From contig CM049316.1 in the NCBI GenBank assembly GCA_026874595.1, positions 74,996,676 to 75,060,675 on the forward strand: a DNA stretch of 64,000 nt, given 5' to 3'. This stretch comes from Sipunculus nudus (taxonomy: Eukaryota > Annelida > Sipuncula > Golfingiida > Sipunculidae). A program made the translations under genes and the position numbers. How positions within the stretch are numbered: position 1 is the stretch's first letter; every line of letters starts with the position of its first letter. The notes under the pieces are model-generated. The model saw only the letters and a list, made by a program, of their open reading frames with translations. It made no database searches and was not told the DNA's origin. This document shows, in pieces, positions 48,001 through 60,148 of the stretch.

Positions 48001-50784
48001 AACGATAAAAATCGTAAAAAGTATCAGATAATATAGGGTTGCCCAGAAAAACATTATTGTAGCAGCCCTGTTTGACATGCATATTGCCAAGTATTTTATA
48101 CTTTCACATGACCAGTAAAGATGTTCAAGACCAGGAAAGATGTACAGCTGCTACAATGTTGTTTTGATAAAATATGCACAAATTACTACAAACCCCATAT
48201 CACCAGTCAACAATTAATAATAAATATACGTTGTGGGAGCTAATGTTAAAAGTATTTGGATTGTGAATCAGGACACATTTTAAATTATACCAAACAAATG
48301 TTTACGAAATCAATATCATCGTTTTCATTATCATATTCAGATATTCCTGGCACAACTGCCACCCGTTATGAATCACATGAGAGTAGCATAACACTCCCGG
48401 GAGTTTCATATATACATGGTTGATCATCATTTTCATCTCGTATATGTATCAATTTTCTATGAGTTATATGATCCTTTAACTTTTTCAACAGTTGCTTTCC
48501 ATCTGATATATTGTAATTGTTTTACACCTTTCTTTTGCCATATTTTGATAGAAGTCTTTCATTTTAACAAATAAATGTTTACATTGGATAGACCAGATTT
48601 ACACATTTTTTTTCTAAAATATGTAGGACCATCAATACCAGTATTACTTTTGGACCTTGATATCTGATCTAAATAATTTTTCCCAAATTTAATCTTTCTC
48701 CGGTCTTTTAATATAGCTAATCAAAAAGGGTTCAGTCTAGACGAGGGATAATATATCCACTTTGGTCACATTGTAATGACATATCAAAGTATGTTTAGTC
48801 ACTATTTTGCAGCTATTGTATTCCAAATGACCAGTATCTATTTTCTTAAATTTTTAACTATTCAAGGAACCCGATTATTTTTATGGTTGTGCTAAATTGT
48901 CTATGTGTGGCACATTCTAACCCACTGATTATGGTGGTTGAACTAATAGATCTCGCCTCAATATTTCTTTTGAAAAATCTAAAGAGAGAAATATAATGTT
49001 TTAAAATTACAGTACATATCAAGACATATTGAAAAAAGTGTATATACTATTTTCTAATTATCGGGATATTGTTACTTTTCTTGTTTTCTAGATTGGGATT
49101 GCTAGCGTTATCTAAATATAAGCATGCACCCTTTTCTATATCAGATTTTGATCATGTTCAGAATGAAGTTTGATATCTTTCTAAATTGTTTGACTACTTT
49201 TATTAGTATAACCCCATATTAAATGTTTGACAGAACTGCTGTCTTATAGTCTGTAAACAGATGTAATTTAATTTCATGACCATATATATATCCCCTTTTT
49301 ATCTCACTTTTATTTCCGGGACGGATGGCGAATATTTCAAAACAGAGAATATATGGAGACAATGAATCACCTTGTCTCACACCTCTGCTAATGGTTAAGT
49401 ACTAAGATCTTATTAAGTTCTTATTTCGTTTATAACTGAAAATGATGGTCCAAATTAAAATATATATATAATATTTCAAATAAGAAAGACCATTCAAAAT
49501 CTAAAGCTGATACTTTTTAAAATCTACCTTCCTTTATATACCCAGCATGATTTGAATGAATATATTTTAGAAATACATTTTGTAGTCAAGAGGGAGTTCT
49601 TCTGATCCCATTTTATACTCTACATTTAAAAGAAAACTGGCCGATATTTTTCTAGCTGTGTTTCCGATAATTACATTGCCACTGGATCATATGAATCATT
49701 CAGAGTCAAATTTATATATTAAAATGTATTTTCTAAATATCAGTCAAAAATATTTGTAAAATGAAGTACATGTTCCATCATTTCCTGGACTTTTATTGAT
49801 TTTCAAAGACACTCTGACTTTATGACATTCCTATGCACTTTATTTTCCTCACGCATTTACCTTTAATTTTTTAAAGTGGGAACATTATAAATTTGCAGAT
49901 GGTTGAATGTACATCTGTTTCTTATTTTAAATAACCTGTCCGTTTTAGCATTCCTTATTTTACAGTTAAATTTTGGAAGTTCCTTCTATCAAGATGCAGA
50001 AAATATTTATTTTCGTTTTCCAGCTTGCTCAAAACATCCAAAGCCTAAAAAAGTTCCTTCCACTTTATAATTATCTACACATTCTAATTCCTGCTTAATT
50101 TATAGATTTTTTAAAATTTATTAGTCACCATGTATCGCTTTGTTTCGAACTGTAAACTGTGCATGTTTCCTTCTGATTCATTTTCTCTGTCCTATTTGTC
50201 TTATCCCTTCCTTCACCGTAATTGATTTATAATAGTCTTATTTCACATTTTACATATTCACGGTAATCACTGGATCCTCATCGTTATTAGATTTCTTATT
50301 CATGATCAATTGGTGTACTCCTCATCTTTCAGTAAAGGTGCATTTAGTTCTAATAAACCGTTTTTTTTTTTAGTTTCATTCTGTCACTTTTTTGTATGAT
50401 TAACTGGATTGTGGCCAATATGATTAGAATTACCAATGGTTACTTGAGTAATAACATGCAATAGAGTTATGTATATAAACCAGTAACCCAGTTGGCTATA
50501 CATATTTTGAGGTTAACGATTCCTTATGCATTGTTTTGTATATGGATATGTTTTATTCACAATAACAATCAAATCATATTCGTTCATAATTTTCCTAATT
50601 CCCCTTTTACCTCCCTGTCTACCAAGTGTACCATTTAAAATACAATCTTTATTTATCCGACACTGACTTCAGCATCTTCTTCATACCCTCTGTACAGCTA
50701 TCAATTTAGATATACATGTTTTCTGGCAGCATTCAGAGCATAAACATACATAAGTGTAAAATTAACCCTTAATTATGCCTTGGC

Positions 50785-50835
<51 letters not shown>

Positions 50836-51090
50836 TGGCTACATTTGAAATCTAAAATATTTCTAATCAATAAGGCTCCTCCTATGCTTTGCCATGACAG
50901 CAATGGACATTTCCTCCCCATTCATGTTTCCATTGAATGTCCATTTTTAGAGAACTATTAGTTTCCAGTAGATATATAATATTAGCCCTTGCCTCTACAA
51001 TCAGCTAAATATTAATATTTTTAAGTTGTTGAGTCCTTTAATATTGACATCAACAGACATAAGTTTGCATTTGTATCATACTGTGGTCCT
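48000..51090 (-). mobile_element. Heavily decayed L1/Tx1-like LINE
   Basis: Minus-strand fragments in the right order. Endonuclease start at about 51,070-50,880: KGLNNLK, then ETNSSLKMDIQWKHEWGG and CCHGKA (other L1-type elements have GLNNP..., QETHSS...W..EWGG...SHG). Reverse transcriptase at about 49,395-49,225: SRGVRQGDSLSPYILCFEIF, RPGNKSEIKRGYIYG and HEIKLHLFTDY, matching the RGVRQGDPLSPYLF...IKGI.I.G.E.KLS.FADD layout of the L1 clade. The catalytic FADD is decayed to FTDY. A (TA)n tract (50,788-50,832) and AT-rich drift separate the pieces. The edges are approximate; the 3' end was not found. Confidence 0.65.
50788..50832. repeat. (TA)n microsatellite
   Basis: Lies inside the decayed L1-like element. 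Confidence 0.95.
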
Positions 51091-51744
51091 TTAAAGAGGA
51101 TGAACCCGACAGATGTCCATCTAATTCACACTGTGCACTTAATTTTCTTTATTTCTTTAAGATGCGGTTTTCATTTCAATTTAGTGCAAACCAGAGATAT
51201 AGGCCTTATCAACTTTTTTTATGTACTATGTAAACTATATGAACATATTTAGAATCCTTCTATTAGATTCCTTGCTGTCTTATTTCCATATTGTTTACTA
51301 TATGAGAGCAAAAAACCTTAACCGTTAAAATCTTAACGTTTAGGAGTAAAAAGGGAAATGTTATTAGGTTTCAAACTGCCAATTCGGCGATTATATAAAT
51401 ATATCTGAAAGAAACATCAGCTCCAATGCAAACTCACTGGCAAAATTACCCGAGGGCCTTCCTTGGAGGAATATTTAAAAGGAAGATTAGGTAAAGCTAT
51501 TCATTGTTACACACGACCATAGAAGGTACCCTTTATGGTATCCCTATATTGCATCAGTGTGTACGTTATTTGACACATTCGATGTGATAATTAGCAACCT
51601 TGAGTTTTACAAATTAAAGTAAGCACTTCGTTTCCAAAGACAGCTTGGTTACAGAACCCGTGACCAAGTCGGGTGGCTATAGCATGGTTAAGAAAAGTTC
51701 GTCACCACTCTCCCGATTTTATCTTGAGGATCAATGCTGTTCTC

Positions 51745-53761
51745 TTAATATCGTTTGCGGCCGTAGTACTTAAACATAAACAACTGTCCCATGAGACTTG
51801 GAGTCCACATTAAATTTATGTCCAGATCTATTTCTGGGCGCTTCTCTATAAGTTCATCCAAAAATGCAGATGCAACTCTCTGAGTTGACAGCTTGATATC
51901 GCCGTACATAATAGGAGGAGGCAAAATTGAATAAAATTCATGTTTCTCTTCTCTGTAGGCGACCACGCAATTAAAGCATTGAGCCATACTGCTCACAGAT
52001 AAAACATGTGCATTATAATTTTCCATGAAGCAATGCCAATGTAGGTGTTTACCGAACAAGGGATGAATCACAGGAGGTGATTCCTGAATAAGCCACCGAT
52101 CCTCAGAGGATATGTATAACAGCTTTTGTTTGTTTTGGTAAAATATAAGACCATTAGGGGTTGCAAACCCAGACACCCCGGTCAAGTGAACGTTGTCTTG
52201 TATGTCAGGCGGAAGAGTACTTAGCCTTGTTATGGACCCCTTTTCTGAATCAAAAGTATACAAAGTCATTTCTCTTGAATGTGTGATCCCCTCGACAAGT
52301 ATAACGACGTCTACAGATTGGCTCTGTATGTGACATTTTGGCCAAACTTCGCCGTCAAATGTCTCTCCCGAATCACACAAATATGTCCATTTATCCAGAT
52401 TTGTTGAATACATGTACACGCCAAGTATATATAACCCATTCGAAAACAATTGGTCTGACACAGTGTTCCAGTTTCCTTTCTGACAGCCAATACAGAACAA
52501 AGCCCCTTGTACACTAAAAATATTTAACATTTAAAATGGTATCAGGTGCTGTTACGTCTAATGGTTCTGTTGGTTTCACATTGTACAATTTGCATTTTCC
52601 ATCTGATTCTTCGACAGCGAATGCACTTGAATAACATACCCCGAGCAGTATTGTTCGGTTATATGAGAGACACGTTTGCTTGAGTACACTGAGCCATTTA
52701 TTGGACCTCGGACGATATACCATTATGGTTCTGACGTCTTCACCATGCTCATAAACAAGTACCTCTTCATAGGAGCCACCGATCATCTCTGTCTGCCATT
52801 TTATCATCTGCTTTTCTTCTGTATCTCTCCATTCTAAAGCTTCGGTGTTTGTTTTATTAACACAGCCCATGCTTTTATTGTCACTACGATCACCATTCCC
52901 TGACCCTCTTTGGTTAAGCATAAGATCTTCATGAGCGTTTACGGTTTCAACCTGCCAATTTCCATCATCAACTACCTCGATTGATTTATAATAAAGCAAA
53001 ACATCACTTCCCGTGGGAATATTAGTTGAAGGGCACTGGGCATAAGATATTTCTAAGTTAGAGAACTGTTTGATTATATCGTCACCGCTGTTGTCACATT
53101 CTAGATATATCTTGGACCGAAGGAGCCTATGGGCTTCCTTATGTTCCTCCTTGTGTCCATTTTGTGCCCAATGATCCAGAAACTTCTCGAGATCACCTAC
53201 ACTGCAGTGTTGCGCCATGCCTGCCTTTATGAATTGGATAAGTTGGCTAGGGGGGATCCACAGAGCTTCTTCCATGTTGCTTATTACATCATGAAACCTG
53301 CATGTTACAATGTGTTTACATAACGATGCCAATGGTTTCATATCATACAGATCGGCTACAGACCAAGTCCACAGACTATTCCTCAGAGTTAGTTGGCTGC
53401 CAATGGTGAACCAGCATTCACCTGTAAGTTGATCTAGAAAGAAAAGCTTAGAAGCATTTAAAATTGCAAGCAGATATTCATCTGGTATTTCAACTTTCAA
53501 ACCATAAATGTAGTCCATGATAATCCTCAAAGGAGTAATAGAGGACAATATGGCAGAAAAATCAATTTCTACCCGCTCTTGCTTCCTAAACTCTCCATAG
53601 AACAGTTTGTCAAAGTATTCGGAAACTCCAGCAAGAACACAACGGTGACCGCTTATGGTTGAGTCATCAACTCGGAACATGACGTCACAAAACAGGTCTC
53701 CGGTTCGTTGCGTTTGAAGGATAGCCTGGAGTGGTAATCGTAGGGTTATCGGACTATCCAT
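51745..53761 (-). CDS. BTB-BACK protein with degenerate kelch-like C-terminus, split by one frameshift
   Basis: Frame 1 (53,761-52,514, 415 codons): BTB at about residues 15-115 (FCDVMFRVDD, GHRCVLAGVSEYFDKLFYG, IIMDYIYG), then BACK at about 120-225 (VADLYDMKPLASLCKHIVTC, CRFHDVISNMEEALWIPP), a variable linker, and YRPRSNKWLSVL, the start of a kelch-like propeller. Frame 2 (52,530-51,745, 261 codons) continues: GALFCIGCQ, EMTLYTFDSEKGSI, SEDRWLIQESPPVIHP, FYSILPPPIMYGD, ASAFLDELIEKR. The frames meet at a run of five T near 52,517; with four, they would join and match the paralogue at 60.1-62.2 kb. The ATG follows a splice acceptor (CCATTTTCAG|ATAATGG), so an upstream non-coding exon is likely. 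BTB-BACK proteins are usually substrate adaptors of cullin-3 ubiquitin ligases; that role is inferred. Either the gene is newly broken or the base is an error. Confidence 0.85.
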
Positions 53762-56700
53762 TATCTGAAAATGGAAGGAAAATAATATTTAAATTAAAAG
53801 AAATATTAGTATTGACAGAAAAAAAATAAAGCCAATTTAAATTGGTTTCATTCATTATTTTATGAAATGACGTCCTATTGTAAAGTCCATGTTATAAAGG
53901 ATCGAAATGTCAATCCATGCAGTACGCGCATTTTACTAAACGTGTATTTACAATTACAACCATTTAACATAACAACTTTGTTTCTCAGGTAATATTAAAT
54001 AAATATGGTGAATGGGATTAGCCTGGTCTAGCCACTCTGCCTACTGGGAGAAAACTGGAAGCCCATTCATTATCTATAATAAATAAATTTAATTTATTTT
54101 AAAAACCCACAACAGTTTTAATGTATTATTTTTTTTCTAAATAAATTACCATTAAAAAAAACTGAAAGCCTTTTGAGTCTTATTTATTAGGCTTTTTATT
54201 TGTTTTAGACCCATATATCATCGGTCAAATTCTTCTGATGCTCTTATCAGTTTATTTGTTTTCGAGGAAGCAAGCTTGATCTTGATGGATTTTTTGTTGG
54301 AGAACCTTCTGTCCGTCGGGCCGTTAATATTACACAAATCATAACCGTTAGACCTAAATTTCTATAAGTGCATCTGGAGAGGTCCTGGTTAGATCTGCCG
54401 GGAAACCTGGGATTAGGTCATGGTGACCTGCATTCTGCAAGCTTATTACAATAAACATGAATTTGAGGACACAGACAGTCAGACAGGGCGCAAAACGCAA
54501 CTGTAACAAGTGTCTGTTAAATCCTAAAATTAAGCTAACATGACCTTTATTTTGTGACCTAAACGAAAGAAACATGTTTTTACCACTGTAAAAGTCAGAC
54601 GGGTACAATTCATTAAAGTTAGAACCTTCTAATTTAAATTCAATTAGACCCTGAACAATTCTCCTAACTTAGTGCGAAGGGAGATCATTATATATGTCTC
54701 CTTGGACATCCAACATACGGTCAACTAAAATATATGTGAAGAAACATGATTTCAGCATCCTATAACTAAGATTTGCACAATTTGTTTCACTTGGATCTAG
54801 AAATTTTCAATTTTTATTTTTATCCATGTAGGTGAGTGTAAAAATTCCTTGAAAAAATGAAATAAAATCACTGTTACCTGTAATCCATGAATTTCGTGAA
54901 ATTCATGATATTTTTCAATTTTTTAGTCAAACGGACAGAATCCGTGGCTACTGGTCCTAGAAACAACTAACAGAACAGATTCCTGATAACCTTCTTGTAA
55001 ATATGTAGGTCAATGTAGCATATATTATATATATAATATTTATATATATAACAAATATTTTTCCAAAAGATCATAACATCAGTAATTTTTACATGGATCG
55101 CCAGTATGTCAAAATAACCTGAGTGTCAGAGCCCATCGACCACTTTCATAAACTAGACTTATCACTTCATATTTTGACGTTACGTGAATGTGATATCGAC
55201 AGCTGCAGAACAATTATGACATTTATCACAAAGTATAACGTTCGCATGTTTTTATTTGGAATTTTGGAACCTTTGTGATTCACAGAGTCCTCTTGACCGC
55301 GGACTACAAGTTAGGGCCGATTGAAGAAAAATTCCTAAGAATCCTTTGTTGCAGATATCCATGCCCACTTACAGATATAAGGAAGCATTAGTGACTACCT
55401 AAGCGTACACAATTTTATGATAAACGATCTAACATGTTGCAAATTAAATAAACGAGATATACCTTGGCTAAAAATGCCCAATACTTAAATACGGTCACTC
55501 GCCTTTACGTGGTCCATAATGTTAATTTTGCTAGTTGACCAATATGAACTATTGTAGAACCGTAAAATCTCGAGAGCCTGTGATTTGTTTTGCATATATC
55601 ACGAGGTACCTTTATTCTCGCAAAAATTACATGCCATAATCATGAATAATAACGAAAGTAAGCCTGCCATGTGCAAGAATATGAGGTCTTTGAAAATATT
55701 TTTTACTGTCATAAAACGTACACAAACATATTTACAAGTCTGCACTTTGCCCTGTGTAGTTTCAACGGGAACTGTATGCTTTGAACATAGAAAAAAAACA
55801 GAGAACTAAGCTCATACATTTTGAAATTTATCACAATGATCATTAAACACATCCCATTAACAAAAACGTAATGAAACCTGTTGAAGGTCACATAAAACAG
55901 TTTATGCATTACCGTGTCAGCCGATTATAAGTTTTCTTTCAGGAGTTGTTATTGTATGGGCATTGTTTTAGCACTTATTATACCGGGACACACCTCACAC
56001 CACCCGCCTGATTGTGTCAGCACAACTAAATGCATAATTGACCTGCTCAATCACACATAGCCCAGTTTGGCTTTTGTCAACGTATATTTACTATCTTAAT
56101 TCTTTAATATGTTTTTCTTTGGTATGAAAATTGTTACCACAAGCAATTTGCCAATTCGCGAAACTTGAATTTTGTGAAAATAACTTGTTCTACAGTATAT
56201 ACAAATGGTAGACGGAAATCCAACATTCTCTTGAACTGAGACATCAAACTGATCAATTAACCACAAAACCACCCAATTCCTGTGTTTAGAAATGTTGTTT
56301 GCTCACACTGGAATTGCCGACGACATAATCTCATATGTAGTCACAAGAAGGGTCCATTGTATAATTCTAACCATTCACGGTGGTGTTACTAGCCCCAGAG
56401 GATTCGAGATCTCGATTAGTGGAATTGATTATGTATAGACAGTTCTATAAATTGTGCCGTTGGGATAAGCCTTTAGTTCATGATTATCTTAGGGCCGATC
56501 CCGATATATCACTGTCTGTATGAGAGGTCGTTCTTTCTAGTTAAAGGCTTCTAAAAGAAAAATAATTTGAAATCAAAGTCATTAATCTTTGAAATGCCCA
56601 GCAAGGAAGTAAACCACGGAGCATTAACCTCTCTACTGTCGCAAAGTGCTAAGAATATTTATCTTTTGGACCAATTTTACCTTTGAAGAGACATTTAAAT

Positions 56701-57009
56701 TGCTGGATGTTTGAGACTCATCACTGCCATCATGTGTGCCAACTATGATGTCTGCCACTGTTTCTGTTATAATTCGATTACAAGACTTTTATCGAAATTG
56801 TAGTCTTCAATTTAAAAAGGAACACCAGTTACTGGTCTGGTTCTTTGAGGTACGGGTATATCTTGATAGTCAAAACTACAGTGACCTAGACAATTACATG
56901 GAAGTCAATATTTTACGATCGACTCAACTTCTACTTTTATAACATTTATGTTTGTTTCAGCGGCTTTTTCATATTTTGAGTTGGTCGGTGATCGAAGACT
57001 GATTGTTTG

Positions 57010-57690
57010 CCCCCCCCCCCCAGTGGAGACATGTTGTTCTCAGTGTCATCTTCTGTCACTGTTGCCGTCACCAGTCTTAATCGTCTGCAGGATATCATGT
57101 GAAGGCGATAACTGTAATTGCATATTTTCCCCCAAAAGTTGAAACAGAAATGGTTTCTACCAAAATCTCGGAAGATTTCCAAATAAATGACATTGACCTT
57201 CATCTTCAAGATTAAATCTCCCGATACGTAATGTTTCTGTGAACCCCAAAACTTTTTTATGTATTTCATATTTCTTAGACAAGTTTGAAAACCAGCCACC
57301 TTGACAAGGATCTTCAAGGTTAAATAATTATATTTATTGTCTCGTGAAAACAATAACTGATATAGTATTGCGAAGTTTCCCCTCATAGTAGACAAACAAG
57401 TTGTTTACACTGAGTTCTTGGAATAGTATGGGTAATGGTGACCGTGACCTTGATCTCCAAGTTCAAGTGTGCGCAATTGTAGGATTATTATGACCCCATA
57501 TCTTTTGAAGGGTTGCATATTTGTTCCCGAACTTTGAAACAAATATTTCTACCGAAATCTGGGAGTTCAAAAATTGGTGACCTAGAGCTTGATCTTCAAA
57601 GTCTAATCTGCTTAAATCTAGAATGATTGTTTGATTGGTGCATATTTGTGCCCGTAATGTTTTGGGATGGCCAAAGAGGGAAAGCATATA
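57010..57690. repeat. Diverged tandem repeat with CCTTGAWCTTCAAG-like cores
   Basis: Units of roughly 150-200 bp, each with a core such as TTGACCTTCATCTTCAAG (57,193), CTTGACAAGGATCTTCAAGG (57,300), GACCTTGATCTCCAAG (57,446) and GCTTGATCTTCAAAG (57,588), followed by TTAAAT/CTAATCT and a stretch containing TTTGAAAC. It includes a C run at 57,010-57,021. The minus-strand open frames across it are products of the repeat. Confidence 0.55.
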
Positions 57691-59184
57691 TATCTATTTT
57701 TGCGCTGCCAGATCAAAGCCATTCTAGTTCGCTTCTCTTTTACCCTCCCCCATGCAAAATTCCAGTCACTACTGGTAACCCACAGGACAAGAACTAAAGC
57801 CCGCAGATAAAAAGTATCCCTTTCACATCAATAAGATCTGAGTAGACATAACAGTAGACAAACTTCACGTTTTATTAACGTTGCTTCGCAATGGAAAACT
57901 GTTAAACAAAAAGATTTTAGAACAAACAAGAATCCAAATCTGACCTCTGCATGTACACGTCTATCATATAACTCAATGTTTAGCTCATTGTTCAACTGGC
58001 TCCTCTATTGAGATTCACATAAATTAAATAATTAAATTCACATAACTTCGTAATTAAATTACTCATTTTGACTGATGTATCACTCCAAGTGTAAACTGCA
58101 GTCTCAGCAAGAGAAATGTCAGTAGTCCGTGAATCGAATTTCTGGAAAAACTATATCATACTGCATATTATATTAGTATTCCATATATTTGTGATGTCAG
58201 TGTGTATTTGTGCGGTCAGAATTAATTAAATCCAATGGATAAATAGACAGCGCTACATAAATTCTTAATTTGAATGAACGATTATTTTACAAATCTAGCT
58301 TGTGTCCAATAGATCGTTTACTGTGGACGTTATTTGCAATATGCACAATTTGCATTTTTTTAAATTAATAAATGCAGTTTGGCTTGATATGATGCAGACC
58401 CACCTCAGAAATGGCCATTGTTGCAGTTAAAGCAAAAGATAAAATATAGCATGCTTGTTTCCACTTTATAGCTTAATATAAAACACATAACAAAATAAAA
58501 CAAGACATGTACTTTATTCACTTCAAAATGAGGATTAAACACGGTAGGTATGGTGCAAATGAACACACACATATATATTAACATATATTGAATGAGTAAA
58601 TTTAGTTATCAATATCGTCCTAATAATCTTTTTTATAACCAAAAAATAAGAAGGCTATGCAGTGATAAAAAATAACCTCTTTTATATGTATAGAAACATA
58701 AAATTGGATATTAAAAAAAAAACTTTTAGGATAGATATGCAAATATAAATATAATAATAATATTCAAATTTAGTTTATAACTATAATATATAAATATGTC
58801 TAAATTCCCTTTTTAGCAAATGTATGTAAAAGGCGTTTACTTTGGTTAGTCGATAATGATATGTAATGAAACAGATATTTCACCGTGCTTCGCCTTCTGA
58901 GACAACCACATATAGGAATAAAACAATGCCAGACTGAAAGCAAGACCAATGTCTTGCGCAAACTAGTTGTCTAATGAAAGGACATTCAAGTGCTTCGGAT
59001 GAAAATGAAGATGAAAATTTCACAAATGTATTCTCTTGAAAAGACTTTCCTTGATACAGGCTTACAATAAAGGACCTTTTTTTTCTTTTATATTTCATGG
59101 TAGAGTTATAATTTTTGTATCTTCTACCAGATTTCCACTTGAACGAACAAAAATATTATGAAATATTTATGTCACTGTGAATCC

Positions 59185-59400
59185 AATATGGTGTTCAAAG
59201 TAGCAATCAAGTCCTTAAGAATGGCCATAAATAATTTATTTTCGTCAAAGAATTGTGAATGTTGTTTTCTTCTCCCAGCTTTTTTGGTCCATAAATCCAT
59301 TGGCACCAATAAAATTATCTTTCTGTATTCATATCACTGGCAAATGCAAGATAGCTTCCAAAATGGCCGCCAAGTCCTTAAAAATGGCGATAAATCACAC
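59185..59400. repeat. Diverged direct repeat, CAAGTCCTTAARAATGGCSATAAAT
   Basis: Two units (about 59,208-59,235 and 59,370-59,397), each preceded by a TTC(A)AA(A)RT..C block. Probably a short dispersed repeat. Confidence 0.55.
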
Positions 59401-60148
59401 TTGTAATTTTGGTATGTACATTTTTCTGTTTATAATTATTTTGTTTTGAACTTTTTTATATAAAGGAACTGGGAACGAGGAAATACAGACGCCTAATTAA
59501 ATTAATACATACCTTTAAAAACCTCCAAAACATTGAAACAGCTTCCTGACTAATCAGATGGTACTGTGGAACGATTGTTTATTATTCGCCTAACCACAAC
59601 AATTGTAATAATCGAAAACACTCCTAAAAAAGGCCTGACAGATAAATGTAGTTTATTTAAAAAGACAAGTATGAAGTGATGGAGTTTTGACGTACACGGT
59701 TCCATATATTTTTATCCCTACGAAATAAAACTATTTTGTAGGAAATATGAAATAAACAGCATTATATAAAAAAAAATAAAAAAATTGCGAATCCAATAGC
59801 ATCATAATATACAGCGTTTTTACAGAAAGCATGTATATACCAACATATCAATCTGCTCGTAGTGCATCACAACAAATATTCTCGTTCTAGGAATAATTTT
59901 AAACATGAAACATATCGCTCGATTTATAAACACTTATGTACCGGAGTGAAACATGTAACATGTTGTATAATATGCATATCCCAACCTTAGTGTTTATCAA
60001 GCTTAAGGAAAACAAAACACCTTTTTCTGCACTTTGGCCTGCTTATTCTATATAGGTCCTTCAAAGATATCCTTAATACCGAGGAAATATCACTACTTGA
60101 CCTACAATATTGACATATGATGTCTCAGTCGCTGTCCCATTCACTATA

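Larger units (their letters stand above)
53762..60148. other. Intergenic between the two minus-strand BTB genes
   Basis: No supported gene. Short frames on both strands lack domains. The likely 5' non-coding exon of the 51.7-53.8 kb gene should lie in the left part but cannot be placed by eye. Two repeat families are listed separately (57.0-57.7 and 59.15-59.4 kb). Confidence 0.5.

Noticed and set aside
56946-57395. Minus-strand open frame of 149 codons
   Set aside because: It crosses the diverged tandem repeat with CCTTGA cores; its periodicity follows the repeat and no protein domain is visible.
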